Assembly (NCBI GenBank): GCA_046706145.1
Contig: JBJKPP010000046.1
Coordinates: 1-35,267, forward strand
DNA length: 35,267 nucleotides
Source of the DNA: JBJKPP01 sp046706145
Lineage (GTDB): Bacteria; Bacteroidota; Ignavibacteria; Ignavibacteriales; Ignavibacteriaceae
Reading direction: 5' to 3'
In this document: positions 1 through 7,928 of the stretch, one piece after another
Position numbering within the stretch: the first letter of the stretch is position 1
Layout of the letters: each line of letters opens with the position of its first letter
The notes under the pieces: model-generated
Databases searched by the model: none
The model's input: only the letters and a program-made list of their open reading frames with translations
What the model was told of the DNA's origin: nothing
Made by a program: the position numbers and the translations under genes

Positions 1-107
1 ATTGGAATTGCACCGTACAATGAAAAGACTACTATCAAAATAATTGCTAAATTTGCCCTGAGCTTACCATGACAAAACTCCCGTACTTTTTTTTCACAAA
101 GTTTCAT
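1..107 (-). CDS. 5' end of an unidentified exported or membrane protein (partial)
   Basis: Only the first 35 codons lie in the window; the gene runs off the left edge. The reading frame is open from an ATG at 107-105, preceded by an AGGGAG ribosome-binding sequence at a good distance. The product begins MKLCEKKVREF and has a basic stretch (HGKLRAN) followed by a hydrophobic run LAIILIVVFSLYGAIP. This is the shape of a signal peptide or a first membrane segment, so the protein is probably exported or membrane-bound. Nothing after that is visible and no family can be assigned. The 186 bp between this start and the end of the SDR gene should contain its promoter. Confidence 0.5.
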   Translation of the reverse strand, partial: MKLCEKKVREFCHGKLRANLAIILIVVFSLYGAIP

Positions 108-293
108 AACTTTCTCCCTATTTGGAAAATAACAAATATTATTCTTGACTTATTTAATTTCTACGTTAGTTAGAGGGTTCTACTTTCTTTGCTCAATATA
201 TAATTATATCCGCAGGGATTTTTATGAACACACTTACTTTTAGCAGAAAAATAAAAATAGTAATCTTTTTTGTTAAATAATGAATCCTTTAAA

Positions 294-1121
294 TCATGTG
301 TTTATTATATTAAAGCTATACTCACGTAATTTTTTACGTGCTTCTTTATTATACGCCTGCTCATTTGCACGTTCACGTCGTTTTCCATTAAAATATTCTC
401 CTGTAACACTATCGAGCCCTTTCGACATTATTAAATATTCCAATGCCTCGGCACCGTTTTCTACAGTGCTCATTGTCCTTCCAAAAAATTCATAAACCAT
501 GTTCGTATTCATTAAAGTTGCAGGGTGCAGGCAGTTTACAGTAATATTGTCTTCTTCTAATTCTTCAGCAAGATCAAAAGTAAACATAATTTGGGCAAGT
601 TTGCTTCTACGATATGCTTTAAGACTATCATATCCTTTTTCAGTCATTATATCGTCAAAATCAAGTGGCTCCTGCCCAATAGACGAAACATTAATTATTC
701 TTGCCGGAGACGATTTCTTAATTAACTCAAGCAATTTATATGTAAGCACAAAGTGCGACAGATAATTAACAGCAAATCTTAATTCAAGACCATCTTTGCT
801 TAATTCTCTTTTGGATGAATTCTTGGGTCCCCCGCCAATACCCGCATTATTAATAAGTATGTCTAGCGTTTTATAAGCCGACAATATTTGTTCAGCAAGG
901 AAATTTACTTCATGAAGTGAAGATAAATCTGCATTGTAATATTCCAATTTGTTATTTTTAGTGGATTTTTTAACCTCATCCAAAACATTTTGACCTTTCT
1001 CGGGATCTCTTCCATGCAGAATAACAGATGCCCCTTGCTCAGCCAAATGAAGCGCAACCAGTTTGCCAAGTCCGTCGGTTGAACCGGTTATTAATATTGT
1101 CTGTTCGGACAAATTTTTCAT
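294..1121 (-). CDS. Short-chain dehydrogenase/reductase (SDR), retinol-dehydrogenase-like
   Basis: A 275-residue cytoplasmic NAD(P)-dependent oxidoreductase of the classical SDR fold. Visible motifs, in order: the cofactor-binding TGSTDGLG at residues 12-19, an Asp65-Leu motif that contacts the adenine, NNAG at 91-94, the catalytic Ser of INVSS (about Ser147), and the YxxxK pair Tyr170/Lys174. The HGRD sequence after the second strand (Arg38) suggests NADP(H) preference. The long gap between Ser and Tyr and the general pattern resemble the retinol dehydrogenase/WWOX-like subgroup. The substrate cannot be read from sequence. Length is normal. The gene is divergent from the PLP decarboxylase with 129 bp between the starts, so the two may share control, but a common pathway is only a guess. 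Confidence 0.9.
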   Translation of the reverse strand: MKNLSEQTILITGSTDGLGKLVALHLAEQGASVILHGRDPEKGQNVLDEVKKSTKNNKLEYYNADLSSLHEVNFLAEQILSAYKTLDILINNAGIGGGPKNSSKRELSKDGLELRFAVNYLSHFVLTYKLLELIKKSSPARIINVSSIGQEPLDFDDIMTEKGYDSLKAYRRSKLAQIMFTFDLAEELEEDNITVNCLHPATLMNTNMVYEFFGRTMSTVENGAEALEYLIMSKGLDSVTGEYFNGKRRERANEQAYNKEARKKLREYSFNIINT

Positions 1122-1174
1122 TTACTTTTCTCTAATAATTCTAAAAATTTTACACTGATCAAATTTATTGTTTG

Positions 1175-1226
1175 GATTATTTCTAATTTTAAAGTTTAAA
1201 GCCAATAGTAATATTAGAAAATAATC
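1175..1226. promoter_or_regulatory. Imperfect inverted repeat in the SDR/decarboxylase divergent region
   Basis: Arms at 1175-1187 (GATTATTTCTAAT) and 1213-1226 (ATTAGAAAATAATC) are complementary except for a single extra base, with a spacer of about 25 bp. The right arm ends about 10 bases before the AAGGA ribosome-binding sequence of the decarboxylase. It may be an operator or a leader hairpin. AT-rich DNA produces such repeats by chance, so confidence is low. Confidence 0.3.
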
Positions 1227-1250
1227 TAATACAGATAAGGAATTTTAAAA

Positions 1251-2714
1251 ATGTCTGAAACAAATCAAATGACTGGGGACATGCCGATTGAAGAATTCCG
1301 GAAAGTTGGGCACCAAATAATCGATTGGGTCGCCAACTATCTAAAAGATATAGAATCTTATCCGGTCCTCCCAAACGTAAAGCCGGGTGAAATAGAAAAG
1401 AAATTACCCAAGGCTCCGCCTGAATACGGGGAAGGCTTCGATAAAATCTTAAGCGACATGGAGAAAAAAATACTTCCTGGAATTACACACTGGAATCATC
1501 CAAATTTTATGGCCTATTTTAATTCTACTTCCAGCGGGCCGGGAATTTTAGGTGAGCTTTTAAGCGCCGCCTTCAACACTAACGGTATGCTTTGGAAATC
1601 ATCACCGGCAAATACTGAGCTTGAATTTGTTGTTGTCAACTGGTTTAAGCAAATGCTCAGCTTGAATGAAGATTTCTTCGGAATTGTTTATGATACTGCC
1701 TCTACCAGTTCATTTCACGCAATCGCCGCAGCAAGAGAACAAACTTCCTTGCAGATTAGAAATAATGGATTGGCGTCCAGAAAAGATTTGCCAAATTTAA
1801 TCCTTTATGCTTCCGAGCATTCTCATTCCTCTATAGAAAAAGATGCTATTGCTTTAGGAATTGGAAAAGAGAATGTGCGTTTGATAGAAGTTGACAAAGA
1901 TTTTCGAATGAAAGCAACCATTCTGAAAGAAAAGATTGGAGAGGATAAAAGAAAAGGATTTCTGCCTTTCTGTGTTGTTGCTACAATTGGAACTACATCC
2001 ACTACAAGTGTGGATCCTGTTGATGAAATAGCAGAAATTTGCAAAAATGAAAACATCTGGCTTCATGTTGATGCTGCTTATGCCGGCGTTACAGCAATGC
2101 TGCCGGAAATGAAAAGCTTTTTCAAAGGCGTAGATAAAGCCGATTCGTTTGTAGTTAATCCCCATAAGTGGTTATTCACTCCTGTTGACTTCAGCCTTCT
2201 CTACACAACCAAGCCGGATATTCTTAAACGGGCATTTAGTCTTACGCCGGAATATTTAAAAACACAAGGAGAAGACAAACTAATAAACTACATGGATTAT
2301 GGTATTCAACTTGGCAGGAGATTTAGAGCCTTAAAGTTTTGGTTCATTATCAGATATTTCGGTGTAGCGGGACTTCAAAATAGAATTAGAGAACATATCC
2401 GTCTCGCAAAACTATTTTCAAAATGGATAGATGAAAATTCGAATTTTGAAAGACTTGCGCCTGTGAATTTTGGAACCATTTGTTTCCGGGCTGTTCCGAA
2501 AGGTGTTTATAATGAGGAGACATTAAACAATCTCAATGAAGAATTGATGGAAAATATTAATCAAACTGGGAAATTATTTTTATCACACACTAAACTGAAC
2601 GGAAAATTTACAATTAGAGTGGTTACTTCCGGCTTAAGGACAGAAGAAAGACACGTTAGAGAAGCCTATGAACTTATAACAGAAAAACTAGCGGAAAAAA
2701 TAACTTTTAATTAG
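1251..2714 (+). CDS. Group II PLP-dependent (aromatic) L-amino-acid decarboxylase
   Basis: A 487-residue fold-type I PLP enzyme of the DDC/TDC/glutamate-decarboxylase family, which converts an amino acid to its amine and CO2. The N-terminal part has the substrate-pocket signature THWNHPNFMAYF (79-90). His192 in the SEHSHSS motif stacks on the cofactor, Asp274 in HVDAAYAGV binds the pyridine nitrogen, and NPHKW supplies His305/Lys306, the Schiff-base lysine. Tyr335 in TPEYLK matches the flexible-loop tyrosine that marks decarboxylases rather than aldehyde synthases. Whole-length similarity to aromatic amino-acid decarboxylases makes Trp, Tyr, Phe or DOPA the likely substrates; which one is not decidable here. 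The start has an AAGGA sequence about ten bases upstream. The 3' end overlaps the convergent MFS gene by 8 bp. Confidence 0.92.
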   Translation: MSETNQMTGDMPIEEFRKVGHQIIDWVANYLKDIESYPVLPNVKPGEIEKKLPKAPPEYGEGFDKILSDMEKKILPGITHWNHPNFMAYFNSTSSGPGILGELLSAAFNTNGMLWKSSPANTELEFVVVNWFKQMLSLNEDFFGIVYDTASTSSFHAIAAAREQTSLQIRNNGLASRKDLPNLILYASEHSHSSIEKDAIALGIGKENVRLIEVDKDFRMKATILKEKIGEDKRKGFLPFCVVATIGTTSTTSVDPVDEIAEICKNENIWLHVDAAYAGVTAMLPEMKSFFKGVDKADSFVVNPHKWLFTPVDFSLLYTTKPDILKRAFSLTPEYLKTQGEDKLINYMDYGIQLGRRFRALKFWFIIRYFGVAGLQNRIREHIRLAKLFSKWIDENSNFERLAPVNFGTICFRAVPKGVYNEETLNNLNEELMENINQTGKLFLSHTKLNGKFTIRVVTSGLRTEERHVREAYELITEKLAEKITFN

Positions 2715-3888
2715 AAGCCGCAAGTGGTTTCTCCTTAACGGAAATCAAGCTGAGTGCAACTATTAAGCTTACGACTGATGATAAATAAAAAGGAACAGAC
2801 GAACCAAATTGATCCCACAAAACACCTGCTAAAATAGAACCTAATAACAAAGATATGCTTGAGATCATGTTTATTAATCCTATAGCCGAAGCCACTTTAA
2901 AATTCGGTACAAGGTCGGAAATCCATGCTTTCAAAATACCTTCTGTTGAGCTTGCATAAATTCCATATAAAGCGAATAAAATCCATGTAATCCAAAAGCT
3001 TTTGAAAATAGCAAAACCCAAATAAATTGTAGAGAAAACAACGAGACCGAGTATGTAAATTTTTTTCTTTCCAACTTTATCAGAAAGAATACCGGCAGGA
3101 TATGAAAAAGATGCATAAATCAAGTTATAGAAAACATATCCTAATATTGCCAGTGTATCTGAATGTGAAATATTTTTAGATTTTAAAATCAGAAAAACAT
3201 CGCTACTATTAACCAAAGAAAAAATAGTAACCAAAATAACCACCGACCGATATGATTTGGGTGAATCTTTCCAAAATTTTAAATATCTAATTTTCTCCCT
3301 GGTTTTTTGTTTAACTACTTCTTCCTTAATCCTGTTTTTTACTAAGAAGGTAGATGATACTGCAAACAACGAGGGAATAATGGAAAGTATGAAAATCAAT
3401 CTGAAGTTATTATTTAGAAGACTCAAAAGCAGCAATGCGAGCAACGGACCAATTACCGCACCAAGCGTATCCATTCCTCTGTGAAAACCAAATATTGCAC
3501 CCGAATTATTTTCAGCGTAGCTTGAAAGCAATGCATCCCTTGGTGCAGTTCTAATCCCCTTTCCTACCCGATCAAATATTCTGGAGAACAAAACAGTCTC
3601 AACTTTAGGAATCAAGCCTGGAAAGGGTTTGGAAATTGCGGATAAGCTATAACCAATAACAACAAAAATAGATCTCTTTTTAAGCTTATCAGAAAGAAAT
3701 CCAAAATATCCTTTAAGTACCCCAGCTGTTACTTCGGCCAATCCTTCAATCAAACCGACGACTGCCATTGATGCACCCAACACAGAAGAGAGAAAAATCG
3801 GCGTGATTGGATACAGCATCTCACTTGCCATATCCGTAAATAGACTAATTATACCGAGAATAATTACCTGTTTGGGTAGCTTTTTCAA
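2707..3888 (-). CDS. Major facilitator superfamily (MFS) transporter
   Basis: A 393-residue inner-membrane transporter with the usual 12-helix length and two pseudo-symmetric halves. The MFS motif A appears in the first half as GFLSDKLKKR (63-72) and again in the second half as GILSDKVGKKK. The stretch DRVGKGIRTAPRDAL (106-120) is typical of a bacterial MFS subgroup whose substrates are mostly unknown. The start is a TTG at 3888-3886, supported by AAGGAAG at 3900-3894; no ATG fits. It lies 37 bp behind the tricorn-like protease gene on the same strand and may be co-transcribed. That pairing would fit export or import of small peptides or amino acids, but this is inference only. Confidence 0.88.
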   Translation of the reverse strand: MKKLPKQVIILGIISLFTDMASEMLYPITPIFLSSVLGASMAVVGLIEGLAEVTAGVLKGYFGFLSDKLKKRSIFVVIGYSLSAISKPFPGLIPKVETVLFSRIFDRVGKGIRTAPRDALLSSYAENNSGAIFGFHRGMDTLGAVIGPLLALLLLSLLNNNFRLIFILSIIPSLFAVSSTFLVKNRIKEEVVKQKTREKIRYLKFWKDSPKSYRSVVILVTIFSLVNSSDVFLILKSKNISHSDTLAILGYVFYNLIYASFSYPAGILSDKVGKKKIYILGLVVFSTIYLGFAIFKSFWITWILFALYGIYASSTEGILKAWISDLVPNFKVASAIGLINMISSISLLLGSILAGVLWDQFGSSVPFYLSSVVSLIVALSLISVKEKPLAASN

Positions 3889-3925
3889 ATATTCTTCCTT
3901 AAAAGAAATTGGCCAAAAATTTACA

Positions 3926-6900
3926 CTATCTTACCGGATACGCCGGCTTAGGCGGCCATGTAAATGGATGTTCCTTAATTCTTTGCATTATAACTTCAAT
4001 GGCCTTATCCAACTGAGGATCTTTCCCGGCCATGACAGAAGCAGGGTCATTATCCACATAATAATCCGGATCGAAGCCGTGATTTTCAATCCACCATTTA
4101 CCTTCTTTCCCGTAAAATGCATTATTAGATTGTTCCACCGTACCATTATCTATTGTTTTTTGACCGTTGACTATTCCAACCAAACCACCCCAGGAAGTTG
4201 TTCCAACTACCGGCCCCAAATGGTTGGCTTTAAAATCTTCTAAAAACGCTTCTCCATCCGAGCCGTTATATTCGTTGGATATTGCAACAAACTGTCCTGT
4301 AGAAGAGCTGCCCGGATATCTAAATGGTACCATACCTCTTAAATTATTATAGGCAACCATTTTTCTTGTAAGTTTATCTATTAAGAAATATTCTGTCCAG
4401 CCACCCGAATTTCTTCTAACATCTATAATAATTCCTTTTTTATATCTGAATGCTCTCCAAAACTTGTCGAACTCACCCACACCTTTTGCATCCATAGCAT
4501 TTATATGCATATATCCAACTTCCCCGTTTGTTTTCTTCAAAACATAATTAATGTTATGCGCTAACCAGGCCGCATATCTAAGCTCCGGACCATTTTTAAT
4601 CGGCTCAACATCATACGTCTTAGAACCCTGCATAGTTGGCTTATTGTTTACCGTAACTGTTACTTTCTGACCTTTTATAACCTGCAAATATTTAAAATAA
4701 TCTTCCGGAACTTTTATTTCATGACCATTAATTGCAATTAAATAATCTCCTGCTTTTACGTCAATATCTGGTCTGGATAATGGGGCTTTAAGCGAAAGAT
4801 CAAATTCGGTTGGTCCATATATCTTACTAAATTTATAATACCCCTCGCTTTTATCTGGAACAAGGTCGGCGCCAAGCCAGCCGGTATAAACTTTTGATTC
4901 GGGTGCTTTTTCCGGTCCCATATCTCCACCTGAAATATACGTATGCGAAACACACAGTTCACCAACCATTTGTTGAAGTACCCAGTTAAGTTGAGCTCTG
5001 GAAGAAATGTAAGGAATATATGCCTTGTATTTTTCCCCTAGCGCTTTCCAATCGTGTCCATTAAAAGTAGGACTATAAAAGAAGTCTCTGTACCATCTCC
5101 ATGTGTCGTTGAATATCTGATTCCATTCCGCCAGGTTGTTTACTGTATAAGACATATTATCGAGATCTAATTTTCTACCTAAAGAAGTATCTTTAATAGC
5201 ATTATCAAAAGTTGTTGTATAGTAATCAGAATTACTTTGAATAATTAGGTTTTCTCCATTAGAAGACTTTTGAAAGTCTCTAATTTTTTCCGGCAACTTA
5301 GTTTCCTTTTTTGTTTTCATATCAAAAATGTGAAAAGTCCATTTCGTTTCGGGCCCGGGTTTAAAAATCTCTTCGTATTCGTCTTCCGTGAACTCCGGCA
5401 CAGATGACCATGCAACTTTTCCATTTCCGGCTTTTAAGTAGAAGTAATTTCCAGGATTTACCGGCATAGGATAAGTTCTGTTTTGAATTCCATTTATATC
5501 AATAGCAAACTTTTCTTTTTTAGATTTCGTTGTATCTGATGCAATTACCGGTTCATCAAATGGCGGAGTTTTATGATCTTTTAATTCAACAACCATAATC
5601 TGGTAAGGGGTTCTTATCACGTGGTCATCCTCATAGAAGTCCATCTGCAAATCGAAATTTCTGCTAGACAAGTAGTATAGATATTTTCCGTTTTGGTCAA
5701 AAGTTGGATTGAGGTTATCATAAAAATCATCTGTGATAGCATATTTCTTGCCCTGCTCAAGACTGTAAAGATAGATTACATTGTTCCTGTTATAATGTGT
5801 GAAACTATAGCATATCCATTTACTGTCCGGCGACCAACTATAATCGCTTTCTTCCCAGTAAAATTCATCATTTTTTAGTTGGTTAGATTTATCAACCTTA
5901 ACTAATTTTTTCGAATCTATGTCAATATAAAATATGCTGAAATCTTTATTTCCGAATAGAATCTTTTTACTATCTGGGGACCACACTAAATGATATACTG
6001 TTTTGTCAAGGTCCTTTGTTAAAGGTATCCAATCGCCGCCATCTACATGCTGAAGATAAAGTTGATAATCTCCTGTTTTGTCAGAAAAGAATGCGATCCA
6101 TTTTTCATCAGGAGAAATTTGCGAATACATTTCTCTTGTTCCCGCTGTTTTAGAAAGGTTCTTTGTAGTTCCATTGGTTGTGGAAATTGTGAAAATATCC
6201 CCACGCGCTTCCAATACAGCGGTCTTGCCATCATTCGAAATGTTCATTGAATGAATATACTCTTTTGGATTAATAACCCTATCGCGCAATGCCCATCTGT
6301 CTGAGGGAATAGTAATAGAAATCTTATTAATTTTACCTGTTTGTATATCTAAAATATTAACGTAGCCGTTCTGCATGAAAACAATCTGCTGGCCGTCTGT
6401 TTCCGGTTCCATAACATCAAAATCACTATAATTTGTAACTTCCTTAATATCTTTAGTATCCAAATCTTCTACATAAATATTGGCTACACCATTTGTTCTG
6501 TCGGAAACGAAATACATTTTATTGCCAATCCACATCGGGTAACTATTCTTTCCTTCATAGTGGGATATCGGGGTGAATTTATTCTCTTTAAAATCATACA
6601 TCCAAATATCCTGGTACCAGCCGCCTTTGTAGCGTTTCCAGTAATATTCTTCCCAACCTTTTCTGCAATAGAGCATTTTAGTGCCATTAGAATTGAAGCT
6701 GCACAATTCGCCCCTGTCAATAGGAAATCTCTCTGGTGCAGAACCATCTTTGTCAACAAAATATAAGTTTGGGTCCCGATAAATATAATTTTCAAAGTAT
6801 GAACGAAAGACAACGCGTTTTCCATCGCGTGTCCAGGCAATAGATTGGCCTCCGCCTGGATTATAAGTAATTCTAAGAGGCTGTCCGCCGTCAGAGGGAA

Positions 6901-7174
6901 TTACATAAACATTGTTTCCTCCATCATATTGACCTGTGAATGCAATCCATTTCCCATCTGGAGAGAACCTTGCGGAATATTCTCGGCCGGGCGCACTTGT
7001 TATTCTGGTTGCCAAACCTCCTTGTGAGCTAACTAGCCACAAATCTCCCTCATATGTAAAAACAATTTTATTTTTATAAATATCCGGGTAGGTCATAAAC
7101 CTGCCTTGCTCTGCAGCCCGAACATATGTTCCTGCAAAGTATATGACGCACACAAACAATAAAACTTTTTTCAC
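3926..7174 (-). CDS. Tricorn-like protease (TolB-type propeller + PDZ + S41 peptidase), exported
   Basis: A 1082-residue protein resembling archaeal and bacterial tricorn proteases, which cut peptides into short products. It starts with a signal peptide (MKKVLLFVCVIYFAGTYVRA, cleavage near residue 20-21), so unlike archaeal tricorn it probably works outside the cytoplasm. Residues 25-560 contain repeated TolB/WD40-like propeller blades (for example FSPDGKWIAFTG, ISPDEKWIAFFSD, WSPDSKW). A linker and helical region follow, then a PDZ-like domain (about 760-860) and the S41 protease core (about 870-1060). The catalytic set is in place: Ser743-His744 in CVSHTY, nucleophile Ser972 in YNGSDGEAF, Glu1030 in WWIENHG. 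The start codon is GTG at 7174-7172 with AAGG about six bases upstream. The MFS gene follows 37 bp downstream. Confidence 0.92.
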   Translation of the reverse strand: MKKVLLFVCVIYFAGTYVRAAEQGRFMTYPDIYKNKIVFTYEGDLWLVSSQGGLATRITSAPGREYSARFSPDGKWIAFTGQYDGGNNVYVIPSDGGQPLRITYNPGGGQSIAWTRDGKRVVFRSYFENYIYRDPNLYFVDKDGSAPERFPIDRGELCSFNSNGTKMLYCRKGWEEYYWKRYKGGWYQDIWMYDFKENKFTPISHYEGKNSYPMWIGNKMYFVSDRTNGVANIYVEDLDTKDIKEVTNYSDFDVMEPETDGQQIVFMQNGYVNILDIQTGKINKISITIPSDRWALRDRVINPKEYIHSMNISNDGKTAVLEARGDIFTISTTNGTTKNLSKTAGTREMYSQISPDEKWIAFFSDKTGDYQLYLQHVDGGDWIPLTKDLDKTVYHLVWSPDSKKILFGNKDFSIFYIDIDSKKLVKVDKSNQLKNDEFYWEESDYSWSPDSKWICYSFTHYNRNNVIYLYSLEQGKKYAITDDFYDNLNPTFDQNGKYLYYLSSRNFDLQMDFYEDDHVIRTPYQIMVVELKDHKTPPFDEPVIASDTTKSKKEKFAIDINGIQNRTYPMPVNPGNYFYLKAGNGKVAWSSVPEFTEDEYEEIFKPGPETKWTFHIFDMKTKKETKLPEKIRDFQKSSNGENLIIQSNSDYYTTTFDNAIKDTSLGRKLDLDNMSYTVNNLAEWNQIFNDTWRWYRDFFYSPTFNGHDWKALGEKYKAYIPYISSRAQLNWVLQQMVGELCVSHTYISGGDMGPEKAPESKVYTGWLGADLVPDKSEGYYKFSKIYGPTEFDLSLKAPLSRPDIDVKAGDYLIAINGHEIKVPEDYFKYLQVIKGQKVTVTVNNKPTMQGSKTYDVEPIKNGPELRYAAWLAHNINYVLKKTNGEVGYMHINAMDAKGVGEFDKFWRAFRYKKGIIIDVRRNSGGWTEYFLIDKLTRKMVAYNNLRGMVPFRYPGSSSTGQFVAISNEYNGSDGEAFLEDFKANHLGPVVGTTSWGGLVGIVNGQKTIDNGTVEQSNNAFYGKEGKWWIENHGFDPDYYVDNDPASVMAGKDPQLDKAIEVIMQRIKEHPFTWPPKPAYPVR

Positions 7175-7218
7175 TATTATACCTTAAGATTATTTGATAA
7201 AAATTATGCAAAATCTAT

Positions 7219-7253
7219 TATTCTTAAAAATATGCATTATAAGTTTAAGAATA
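7219..7253. promoter_or_regulatory. Inverted repeat in the tricorn-like / small exported protein divergent promoter region
   Basis: Two perfect 10-base arms, TATTCTTAAA (7219-7228) and TTTAAGAATA (7244-7253), are separated by 15 bp. A second short palindrome, AGAAT-ATT-ATTCT, overlaps the right arm at 7248-7260. The site lies about 45 bp upstream of the protease start and about 80 bp upstream of the gene on the plus strand, where an operator controlling either or both could sit. No regulator gene is next to it. Confidence 0.35.
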
Positions 7254-7330
7254 TTATTCTGGCATCAGCTATTTTTTAAAATATTTTTGTTTAGTTTAAT
7301 AGTCCAATAACAAAAGCCACATATTTTGAA

Positions 7331-7912
7331 GTGACTCTATTTCTCATTTTCTCTTTCTTATATTTTCAAACACAAACTTTACTTGTTGGAAATTGGAAAC
7401 AATTAGAACTAACAAGGGATGGAATTAGGGAGACCTTGCAGATTACTAAAGACAGCCTTGTTTTTCACAGAGAATTTTATAGTAAAGACCACTATATACT
7501 AGATGGAGACACCCTGAAAATAATTAATGACAGAAAGGAAAATATCGTTTTATCTAAATTCAATATTAGAAACGACACCCTATATTTAAGCGGGGAGACA
7601 AGCCGATTGACCGACATAATGATTAAAATATCCCATGATTCTAAAAACAAGATTAGTGGTACCTGGAAAGGAAAAACAAACAAGGGCGTAAATACATACT
7701 TTACATTTAATGAAGATGGCGCTGTTGTTTATCGTGCTCTCCTGGATGAAAAACACTATAAATATAAAACTAGCGGAAATGAATTATTCATCTATTCAAA
7801 AGGTGAACCGGAAAAACTCAGTTACCAAATTAATAAAAATTTATTAACTTTAACTTTTAAAGATACGGGAGAAACTTTTCGCTACGTAAAAACCGATACT
7901 CTCTTATATTAA
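7331..7912 (+). CDS. Small exported protein with two lipocalin-like repeats (unknown function)
   Basis: A 193-residue protein with an N-terminal hydrophobic segment (MTLFLIFSFLYFQTQTLL) that looks like a short signal peptide. The body consists of two related beta-rich repeats. The first runs from GNW at 20-22 through ITKDSLVF and DGDTLKI to NDTLYLS (about 20-87). The second runs from GTW at 110-112 through FNEDGAVVY and SGNELFIY to KNLLTLTF (about 110-176). The pattern of a G-x-W opener and alternating strands is that of lipocalin-like domains of Bacteroidota. The start is GTG at 7331; a stop lies a little upstream in frame and no better start exists, nor is there a clear ribosome-binding site. 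The ClC gene starts 16 bp after the stop. Function is unknown. Confidence 0.7.
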   Translation: MTLFLIFSFLYFQTQTLLVGNWKQLELTRDGIRETLQITKDSLVFHREFYSKDHYILDGDTLKIINDRKENIVLSKFNIRNDTLYLSGETSRLTDIMIKISHDSKNKISGTWKGKTNKGVNTYFTFNEDGAVVYRALLDEKHYKYKTSGNELFIYSKGEPEKLSYQINKNLLTLTFKDTGETFRYVKTDTLLY

Positions 7913-7928
7913 TTTTCTTCTTCATTAA

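Noticed and set aside
224..280. An 18-codon open frame starting MNTLTFSRK in the gap before the SDR gene
   Set aside because: Too short, no good ribosome-binding site, Lys/Phe-rich as AT-rich DNA would produce by chance.
1823..2165. Two antisense open frames inside the decarboxylase gene
   Set aside because: They overlap a gene with clear motifs on the other strand and show no protein-like pattern or start signals.
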